This document shows, piece by piece, positions 46,378 to 64,000 of a DNA stretch of 64,000 nucleotides. The position numbers and the translations under genes were made by a program. The notes under the pieces were generated by a model. It did not search any database. It had not been told where the DNA came from and saw nothing but the letters and a program-made list of their open reading frames with translations. The stretch covers positions 132,216,375 to 132,280,374 of the forward strand of contig NC_133121.1 in NCBI RefSeq assembly GCF_033568475.1, read 5' to 3'. This DNA is from Henckelia pumila (lineage: Eukaryota; Streptophyta; Magnoliopsida; Lamiales; Gesneriaceae). Positions within the stretch are counted from its first letter, which is position 1. Each line of letters begins with the position of its first letter.

Positions 46378-49086
46378 ATGGTGATGGAAGAAAGCGAAAC
46401 GCCGAGGAGCCCAGAAGCTGAGGTGGGTCTTCAAGTGGAGGATTTATGGGATATTCAAGAACAGCAGCTGACACCTACTGAGAAGCTTAACGCTTGTTTT
46501 GAGAGTATTCCTGTTTCCGCCTTCCCCCCGGCTCCTTCTTCCCAAGGTAATTTTTGATTCATGGAATAAAGTATTTACTGTGATTCCTGCTCTTGATCGA
46601 AGATTGGGTCACCGATTATATGGTCATTGAAGTCTGTTTTGTAATAGTTTTTTCTGTGCGTGTGTGGGGTGATTTGAATATGGTGTCTGTGAATAGATGG
46701 TGATTTAGGTGATCAATGATACGTGTTACAGAATTTGAATCTAGGGAAGATTTGTTATTGTGATCTTCGGGTTCAAGTTCTTATTTTTCTGAGTCAGTTT
46801 ATTGTGATTTGGAATTATGGTTCACTTTACAGTCGTATTGTTTCCCTTGCGATTACTCTGTTTCTGTTTGAAGTTATGCTAGTGTTGCTTTGTATTGGAT
46901 GCAAATCAAAGTTTATTTAGGACAAGAGTTGGAAAATAATAGCTGATATCGGATATTACTAATTGCCGGATAGGCGTGTTTGTGCACAGATCATACGCCA
47001 AAACTCTGATAGTAGATTATGAAAATATGGCAGATGCCTGATGCCTCGTTAAAAATTCTTTTGTAACGTTATGTTGAAATCTACTTGGGGGTTTACTTGG
47101 ATATATTAATATGTATCTGGATTATCTTCTTTGGCCATTCAGTTTCTTTCGGATATTGTGGCTTAATTCTAAGCGATTTCATGTGCAGTTATTGAGATAA
47201 ATTCAGATACAACTCTTGCGGATGCTGTTAAATTACTTGCCCGTCATAAACTCCTTAGTGCACCAGTTGTGGATGTGAATGCACCAGAAGATGCGAGTTG
47301 GATCGACCGATATCTTGGCATTGTAGAGTTTGCTGGCATTGTTGTTTGGATATTACATCAGGTTTGATATTTTCGTTCAATGGTTGTCCCAATAAAATTC
47401 TTTTGTTCTCTGAATTACAATAATCTAAAATAGATATTAATTTAAACTTTGGCTGCAGTCTGAGAGGATGGAAGGCAGCAACACTGCCTTTGATCTAGCC
47501 ACAGACGATGCAGAAGATGCTACTGCCTCGGCTGTTGCTGCGGCTGCAAATGGGATGTCATCTCCACGGTTTAAAAGCATGCACCCCGACTCTCCCACCG
47601 CAACTTGTGGGAAATTTTTTGAGACTCTTACTTCTTCTGATTTCTACAAGAACACCAAGGTCATTAATCTCTCGCCTCAACATTCATTATGATCTCATGT
47701 TTGTAGTCGGTAGATATGCTAAATTTTTAGGTTTATACTCTTTTCTTGATCTTATGACCTAACATTGGTACTCGATTTCTTTAAGAATTGAAGTAACTGT
47801 TTCGATTATACGACCCATATATTTATGTTATAGGCTAGATTGATGTACATATTGAACGCCATTGGCAGCGAGCCATTGCGTGCTTGCATTTTGCAAGGGT
47901 CGGAATGAACTCAAATACACTCTCATCTCATACCTAATAATCTAGTCTTTTGAGCTTGTGCTCTCTTCAAAGTTCAACTTATGGCCTAACTCCATGTGCC
48001 TACTGTATACATAAACAGGTTGGCGATATATCTGGATCTTTTCGTTGGGCTCCATTTCTAGCACTGCAAAAAGCAAACTCTTTTTTGACGATGCTCTTAT
48101 TGCTATCGAAGTACAGAATGAAAAGTGTTCCTGTGGTTGACTTAGGAGAAGCCACGGTTGATAATGTCATCACTCAGAGCGCGGTTATTCACATGCTGAA
48201 AGAATGCGCTGGACTTCATTGGTTCGAGAGCTGGGGTTCAAAGAAACTTTTTGAACTAGGCCTTCCCCTGATGAAACCTAGACAAATCATCAAGGTGCTC
48301 GGCGAAAGACATTAACCTTAAATGAACTCAATATGGGCTAGTTTTCATTTTTCTTGCGCCAAAATTTGTGCTTATAATCTCAGAGTTTGCTTTCTGATTC
48401 GATATGTTTTGTTTGGCATGCTCAGGTGAACGAAGACGAGCCCGTGCTGCAGGCGTTTAAATTGATGAGGCAGAAGGGAGTAGGAGGGGTGCCAGTGGTT
48501 GAAAATGGAGGAAGTAAGGCAATTGGTAATATAAGCATCAGGGATATCCAGTTCCTTCTCATTGCACCACAAATTTACAGGGAATACAGGTCTCTCTCCA
48601 TAATTAATCTCTTTTCTCAGTGTTTTCAGTTTGAGTTCATGGCATTTTTTTTTTTAATTTGTCTGTGGAAAAGTAATCAATATGTTTTATTTTAAATATT
48701 TCCCATCATTTTCGAGCTTGGCTCGAGTTGGATAACTTCGAATGTTTTGTCCATGCTCATTCGAAATATTTTCATACTTGTACAGATCTATCACTGCAAA
48801 GAACTTCTTGACAACAGTCAGAAGCTATCTAAAGGAGGAGCATGAGAAGGAGTCGCCACTGTTGGGCGGCATGGTAACATGCCGGAGAGGCGATTCTTTA
48901 AAAGAAGTCATAATGAAGCTGGACTCAATGAAGATCCACAGAATATATGTGGTGGATGGAGGTGGGAACCTGGAGGGTGTCATAACCTTGAGGGACATAA
49001 TCTCGAAGCTGGTACACGAGCCTCGGGGTTATTTCGGGGATTTCTTCGATGGAGTCTTGCCACTGCCCGCGAATAGCAGGGTTTAA
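46378..49086 (+). CDS. KING1: SnRK1-related gamma subunit, KING1 type (four CBS domains)
   Basis: KING1 (SNF1-related kinase regulatory subunit gamma 1) is a CBS-domain protein tied to the SnRK1 energy-sensing kinase; in plants the SNF4-type beta-gamma protein is thought to be the main gamma, so KING1's exact role is debated. Six exons, 46378-46546, 47189-47361, 47459-47659, 48019-48294, 48426-48589 and 48786-49086, give 427 residues (Arabidopsis KING1 is 424). The four CBS repeats start near residues 57 (DAVKLLARHKLLSAPVVD), 181 (FLTMLLLLSKYRMKSVPVVD), 274 (LQAFKLMRQKGVGGVPVVE) and 358 (MKLDSMKIHRIYVVDGGG). It ends with the family tail GYFGDFFDGVLPLP. The first ATG (46378) is used; a second in-frame ATG lies two codons on. 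Confidence 0.94.
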
Positions 49087-49192
49087 CTTCGTTGCAAACT
49101 AGTGTGAGTTGGTTTGTTTTGTTGCAAGAATCTCTTGTGTATGAACATATTCCAAATTAGATGTAGCTACTGTTTGTCTTGTAGAGTTGTGC

Positions 49193-49198
49193 AATAAA
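49193..49198 (+). terminator. KING1 polyadenylation signal
   Basis: AATAAA lies 107 bp after the stop codon, in the expected window. Confidence 0.6.
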
Positions 49199-49199
49199 A

Positions 49200-51442
49200 T
49201 TTTGATATGGTCTTTGTTTCCTTGCACAAAGTGAGATAATGGAAATAGCTTTTGACCATTTTGTTCTCTCTCTGTTTTTTTTAGGCCACCATATTTGTTC
49301 CTCACTTTTTCATAGCACTTCTTAAAAGTAGGTCTCGGGAACCAATGGAAATAGCTTTTGACCAAATGAGCTTATAGCTTTTGTTTTAAGGTACACTTGA
49401 ATAAAGAATGCATAAAATAAAAATGATGGTAAATGACATTAATTCTTTGTAGAATTTAAATCAAGCATTAAATGAAGTAAAGTTTAATCAATTTCGTATC
49501 TTCTACAGTAAGCGATACCTAAAAATACAATCATCAAAATGATTACTTCATAGATAAACATCGTGTAAAATACTATACTGACAATATAAACTTTTCACAA
49601 ACTTGTCAAAAAAAAAATGTTTACAATTGATGAGATGTGAGCTTATATCATGTAAGCAACGAGAAACCCAACTAAACTAGAAGTTTAATTAACCAAAAAA
49701 ATATACAAAAAAAAATTGTAAATAAATTATTTTAATACTAGATTTTTAATAAAATACACACAAAAAAACTCTTATTGACATATGATTTGATTGGGTATTG
49801 TGGAACGTAAATGAATTTAATGGATAACTATGAATTATTAAACAAAAATATCGGAGAGAATATGATCGAAAATTTTTCATTTGGTATTCACTTTTGAAAT
49901 TAGCAAGAACAACTTTTGAATTTTAATTAAATTAATCGGAAGCAGAAACTGAATTTGAGATAAATTTTTTTTTATAAAAAAACACTAATTTTTTCAATTG
50001 AAAAGTGAAAAATCAAAGTTTTTTTAAAAGATTGGAAACACTTTATTAATTAAGATTTATAGCCGAAATATATAGAACGGCAAATTTCAACCGATCTTAC
50101 ACAACTTGAAAATGAAAATAACGTCTATGACAAACATTTTTGAAAATTATGACGAAAAGATCCATTGAAAATGATTGCCACAATGTAAAAGAGAGTAAAA
50201 ATGGGTTGAGTTCTTTATCAAATTGCCACCATTGAACCCAATTATTTTTTCACTTGACCGTGGGGTCAAACATAGACCCCATGCTTTCGGACCTAGAAAG
50301 GCAGCCCTTTATTCTTAAAAGGAACTTGACAAAGTTGAAAGCCAAAAAGTAAGGCTTTTTTTTTAGTAAAAAATTGTGCGGGCAATTTCATTATTTATTG
50401 TTCAATTTGATGTAATTTGATATCCGATGTATTTGTACTCAAAAAAAAAAAAAAATGGTTGTTACAGTAATAACAAATGCATCAGGGGTGTCTAGATAGG
50501 GAAACCTGTCATTTCTTTTTTAAAAATAAATTAACATATGTACAACAACGCCATATACCTCACACATTGGAGTTCAATAAGAAGTTTATTACAACCGTTT
50601 ACAAAATCAAAAACCACAAGTCTATAGAGCTGCAAGCCATCAGGCTCTAGTCCACACAAATCACAATCAAGCGTGGAAAGCATTTAACTGCCATCCAAGG
50701 CAATCCACCAACTGAAGCTACATAAAAACAGACTACTATTAGGTATCTTAACTACTGTATCATTCATGAATAATTCATCCAATGTAAAACACCATCAAGC
50801 ACCGCTGATTGACGACGTTTAGCCAGCACAATATTAGATATCTAAACAGGTAAAGGATCCCATAATGGCCTTGCAAAATTTGCAATCTAATTGCAATGAG
50901 ACTATTGAAACAACTAGAGAACTGGTAGGGTCATGCAAAAGCACATGAGAATAGCTTTTCTCCCAACTAACGGAAAAATCATAATACAACAAAAGGGGCG
51001 GAAAGCTAAACAGAATTCAAATCTTGTTGCTTAAGGCATACCCTCACTTCACTTCCTCTTTCTTTTCAAAGTATCAGTTTAGATTCACCACAGAAAAATT
51101 ACAACTAAACACAATCATGAACACAATCCATAACAGATTGAAGGAATTAAAGAACTGTGGCAAACGACTCCCAAATATCACCTGCTGCCCATTGCGAAAT
51201 GTGACTCATGATAATAAATACATGAAACATATATAGTTCCACACATTGATGATATAGTACATGTACAAAATTATTACAGTATACCTCAAAGAGGTGTGAA
51301 TACCTTCCTCTCACAACATATCGTGTCCAAGACACTCACACCAACAGTGAAGAGCACACCAGCAAGCTGATGGTAAAAGTCGAACTATTCTTGAAAACAA
51401 AAACAAAAAAAAAAGGATACCTGCCACCCTCGTACTGCATTT
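49200..51442. other. Convergent spacer between KING1 and EXO70
   Basis: The left part is A/T-rich. About 50570-51442 is less A/T-biased and includes the 3' flank of the EXO70 gene (the part near 51340-51442 is shared with the copy at 27500-27600). No other gene was recognised. Confidence 0.5.
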
Positions 51443-53386
51443 CTATGTACTTTTTCTTCTCATGTGGTGTAGAATAAGGGGTGTTCCTTCAAACAGATCC
51501 AACAAATAATTTTCTAAATCCTCAGGAGAGTATTTAATGTATTTTCCAGCATGCCTTCCACTCTCTAGTTGACTCCCAAACCTTCCCAAGAATGATCTAT
51601 ATGCTGGAATCACTTTTTCAGAAATGGATATGCGGAGTTCTTCTCGAAGCTGAGGATCTGGAACCTTCCAAGCAGTTTGAATCCTGTAGATATCTTCAAA
51701 ACAAATATTGAAGTTCTTGAATCTTTCTTTCAAAGCCACCTTTGCTGCACTACTTGAGCTCCCGCCGATCCCTTCATCTTTCAAACAAGATAAGACCTTG
51801 GTCCATGCTGCTCTAAGATAATGTGTAGCATGTTGCCGAATCAGACCTCGTCGTTTTTTAATCCAGTTATCACCCAAGGCGGTTCGGAGCTCAGAGTCCT
51901 TCACTTTTTGTACAACGTAAAGTATGTTGTTCATCAGAAAAATATATTGCATTGCGCCATCCTCATATATTCGCGATTTTTCCTCAAGATTTGATTCCAA
52001 AGAAGTAATTAATGCCAAGAGGCGCTGAGCAATGAGAGACATGCTTGTCTCCAAATTATCATTTTTCTCCTTTCCAAATCCCGAGTTATCCTCCACAGTC
52101 TCCAATAGTGAATTAAGTGTATCACTATAATCCACAAGCAATTTTGTGTAATTCATAACATATCTAGTGAGTGGATGAATCTCACCATTCTGCATCGGCC
52201 TCCTCGAAGCCTCCCCCTGAACAGCGTTCTCAAACTCCACAAAAGTCCCAATTGCAGCCTCACCCAGGGCATCTAAAACTCCCTTTGCCTCACTACACAC
52301 CATATCGCCTGCATCTTCATCCATAAAAAGTGCCTGTAGATCTGGTAAAACCGCAGCCAATGCATCATACATATCAAGAATCCTAAACAATTTTTCAGCG
52401 GACCTTCTCCCAACTGCAACGGCCTCTCCGAAATTTAAAAACTGCATCACACATCCCTTAGATGTTTCCAAGAAGCAAACTTCCTTGATCAAATCAGACC
52501 CAGTAAAAATCTGATCACATAAACGTTTCTCGCCAGATAAAAGACCCCGGACAACTAATTTAACTGCTGGAATCCACTTCCTCATCTTATCATCCAAGGA
52601 CCGCCAATCCATCCTCTGTACTTCCTCAATGCTCAATTTCTCCACTCCAAGAATCGCCAAACACTCGTCAAGAACATCACGGCGAACACTACAATATACC
52701 TGGCAGCATTCCTTCTCGTAACCAGATCGGATCATCCGATCTGCAATCTCCCTCAGATCAATCACTGCGTCGGGATGGATCAAATCGAGGGATGACATAT
52801 CATCCCCACCAAAGCTAATACCCCTGCCATGACCGTTATGACTGTACCTCCCGCTGCTTACATCTTCAATATTTTCATTCCCCTCATCGTTGAAAAATTC
52901 AGTAGCAGCGATAGCAATCGCAGCCGAAGAGGAAGAGAGCGAAGATCGATGAAGACGCTCGGTGTCAAGTGCTACGGTGTTACGGATCAGGATATGGCGA
53001 AACTCATCCTCCAAACGAGCCATCGCAAGCTGCAGCGCGCTCTCCGCACGGTCCATCACATCGTCCCCGGCATCCGCGGCACGCGGATTGAGGTTGATTT
53101 CCTCGGTCAAATGGATGATCTCGTCCACTGCAGTCAAGTAATCGTCCGAAAAGGAGGAATCTGCTTCGTTGAGAATGAAATGCTCGACTGCCGCGAATCT
53201 GGGGTCAACGACGGCGGTGGATGTGTTGTCTTCGGATGAGACGAAGGAGGAGAGAGTGGATAGACGGTTATCGAAGGAGGAGAGGATTAAAAGCATATCA
53301 TCGGTGTCGGATGTATTGTGTAGGCTTTGCACAATCCGCTGCGCGGTGGCCAACACCTTATCCTGGCCTTCGGTAGCCGCCGCCAT
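51443..53386 (-). CDS. EXO70: Exocyst subunit EXO70, full length
   Basis: Intronless, 647 residues, as usual for plant EXO70 genes other than the A clade. Exo70 directs the exocyst to PI(4,5)P2-rich plasma membrane during secretion, and plant paralogues act in immunity, autophagy and cell-wall deposition. The N-terminus ([15 protein letters not shown]...[16 protein letters not shown]) is a helical region. A second conserved region is [12 protein letters not shown] (about residue 120). The C-terminal Exo70 domain spans roughly residues 255-640, with [25 protein letters not shown] and [24 protein letters not shown]. From the ends it looks closest to the D-type clade, but that is a guess. Two broken relatives lie 22-27 kb upstream in the window. 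Confidence 0.95.
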   Translation of the reverse strand: MAAATEGQDKVLATAQRIVQSLHNTSDTDDMLLILSSFDNRLSTLSSFVSSEDNTSTAVVDPRFAAVEHFILNEADSSFSDDYLTAVDEIIHLTEEINLNPRAADAGDDVMDRAESALQLAMARLEDEFRHILIRNTVALDTERLHRSSLSSSSAAIAIAATEFFNDEGNENIEDVSSGRYSHNGHGRGISFGGDDMSSLDLIHPDAVIDLREIADRMIRSGYEKECCQVYCSVRRDVLDECLAILGVEKLSIEEVQRMDWRSLDDKMRKWIPAVKLVVRGLLSGEKRLCDQIFTGSDLIKEVCFLETSKGCVMQFLNFGEAVAVGRRSAEKLFRILDMYDALAAVLPDLQALFMDEDAGDMVCSEAKGVLDALGEAAIGTFVEFENAVQGEASRRPMQNGEIHPLTRYVMNYTKLLVDYSDTLNSLLETVEDNSGFGKEKNDNLETSMSLIAQRLLALITSLESNLEEKSRIYEDGAMQYIFLMNNILYVVQKVKDSELRTALGDNWIKKRRGLIRQHATHYLRAAWTKVLSCLKDEGIGGSSSSAAKVALKERFKNFNICFEDIYRIQTAWKVPDPQLREELRISISEKVIPAYRSFLGRFGSQLESGRHAGKYIKYSPEDLENYLLDLFEGTPLILHHMRRKST

Positions 53387-54971
53387 GCGTTCTTCCCCTC
53401 CGAGGCGATACTGCTTTTGTACGTAAAGATTGGATTTGTAAATTAGGGCTTCAAATTGGGGATGAGGAGTGGGAACTGGATGGACAAATTATTTGTATTT
53501 TGTACTGCAAACCCAAATTTGGGCGTTGATGACGTGTCATTTCTTTTCATTTTATTCCTTTAATAATTTTTTTGCGAGTATAAATAGGATATTGATCCAA
53601 TTACAATTACAATTATATAAAATATATGTTTGCACTGTAGATTGAATTTGAGCGTGGACTCTAAACCTGTTTATTTCGAGTAAAAATATTTAAAAAAAAA
53701 ACTTCTAAATTTAACTAAATAAATTATGAATTGTAATAGAAATTGTTTTTTTAGATCAATAATAATAATCCAAATTCAATATAAACTTTTTACAATAAAT
53801 AATTACTACGGACGTGATTTTTTTTTGACAGATAATTTTTTTTTTTGATGTATCAGAAATGTGAGTTTTTGTAGTTTTAGTTGACTTAGATCTTTGTAAC
53901 TATCGTGACATAATAATTATAATATAATATATAATAAAACGAAATATAAGAGAGAGCCATGTTGACTCCAAATGAAAAGAAAGAAAACAGTTGCGACGGT
54001 GTTTTTTTTTTTTTTTTGGTTAAATAGTCTCACATATAGATGAATTCGATTCATATTAATAATTACAAAATAATATTTTTGCATCAACCAGACACATAGT
54101 ACAAAAAATATTTTAACATCTGAGATGATCTCAATCATTTTTGTAAATATTTTATTTATTCATCTATTATTTTGTTCAAAAAAGGTGGCTCAATCTTTAT
54201 CTCTTAGAAATAAAATAGGATTTCATTTGGATGGTGCAATTACAAGAAGACACGATTTTGTGATACATATATATAATAAACAAATATCTTTGTACGCAGA
54301 TGGAAGCAACTCACTTGCCCAACAGCTCATGAAGACAAAAACACTTGTTCCAATTTTGTTAAAATATTTTTACTTTATTTTATTTTTGCTTGTTTCAGAG
54401 ATTTTGGTATGTGAACAATGAAAAACTGGACTCTCGTATTTGACTCAACTTATTCAGGTTGTGGCAAGAATCTTTTAATAAGAAAATTGTCATTTTTTAC
54501 AGTATGAAGAAACTCAACTTATTAAGCTTGAGGCGAGAATTTTTACATGAAAAATGTCATTTACTCTCGATCCAAACTTTCTATGTTTGTAAGCTTGGCG
54601 AAATTGTCCCCTATTCCCTGGGACAACCAATTCCCCAAGAATAAATTTCCAGGAAACAACATGAAATGAACTTTTAAGTTTACAGATCCATGTATAAGTT
54701 TGAATTTAATTCTACACTCATTAAGCAATTTATACAAGACACTAGGCTACAAAATTATTCTTTTTTACAGCTCCAACAGTTTGCATAAACGAGAAACATG
54801 AATGCCTAAGTTGCATAAAAATCTTACATTGTATGGTAAACATCAATCAAGGGAACCTGGCACTTCTTTCAATGCATTGTATCCTCTCAGAGCGTGTAGT
54901 TCCTGTTTTTCAATAGAATGACCACCTTCCCGTTGCTTCGAAAAATTAGCCATATAAACTGCACTCACCGA
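53387..54971. other. Spacer between EXO70 and RNase J
   Basis: Holds the EXO70 promoter (right of 53386) and the RNase J 3' flank (left of 54971). It is A/T-rich. The open frame at 54125-54421 shows no family features. No supported gene was found. Confidence 0.5.

Positions 54972-64000
<9,029 letters not shown>

Noticed and set aside
52829-53239. 136-codon plus-strand frame inside the full-length EXO70
   Set aside because: Shadow of the real minus-strand gene.
54125-54421. 98-codon frame in the spacer right of EXO70
   Set aside because: Low-complexity hydrophobic and K/L-rich sequence without a conserved motif or splice context.

Overview
This window is nuclear DNA from a flowering plant, most likely a eudicot. 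It holds spliced genes with GT..AG introns in an AT-rich setting, plant-specific families (KING1-type CBS protein, EXO70 expansion, RNase J with a C-terminal trihelix domain), Ty1/copia and chromovirus Ty3/gypsy retrotransposons, a tRNA-derived SINE and palindromic MITEs. I cannot name the species; an asterid would fit but is not shown.

Layout. Positions 1-20150 are transposon-rich. An old repeated segment (1127-2238 plus 17102-17251) is split by a minus-strand Copia element (2239-17101). That Copia is in turn split by a very young, structurally whole Gypsy chromovirus (4026-14077) with 2,599-bp LTRs. The same segment recurs at 20577-22221 inside intron 1 of the first host gene. Host genes then follow: RAMP4/SERP (20289-23900, +) and SEC61 gamma (25210-25495, +), two small ER-translocon proteins side by side; a decayed EXO70 pseudogene (25867-27142, -); an N-terminally truncated EXO70 copy with a long open frame (27604-29220, -); a second, decayed Copia (29317-35347, +); an AT-rich spacer; an FMN hydrolase/riboflavin kinase-like gene whose kinase half looks decayed (36778-40243, +); the SWI/SNF subunit SWP73/BAF60 (42105-44291, +); the SnRK1 gamma-type protein KING1 (46378-49086, +); a full-length single-exon EXO70 (51443-53386, -); and the 3' two thirds or more of organellar RNase J (54972 to the right edge, -).

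How the genes relate. RAMP4 and Sec61 gamma are physical partners at the ER protein-conducting channel, and the SEC61 gamma promoter carries a sequence close to the plant unfolded-protein-response element. The three EXO70 copies share sequence into the 3' flank (the pair with intact ends) or share one internal deletion (the two broken copies), so they arose by local duplication. The other genes have no evident functional link beyond position.

Exon boundaries were worked out by hand from reading frame, splice sites and recalled family sequences. Protein families are recognised from motifs, not from a database search.
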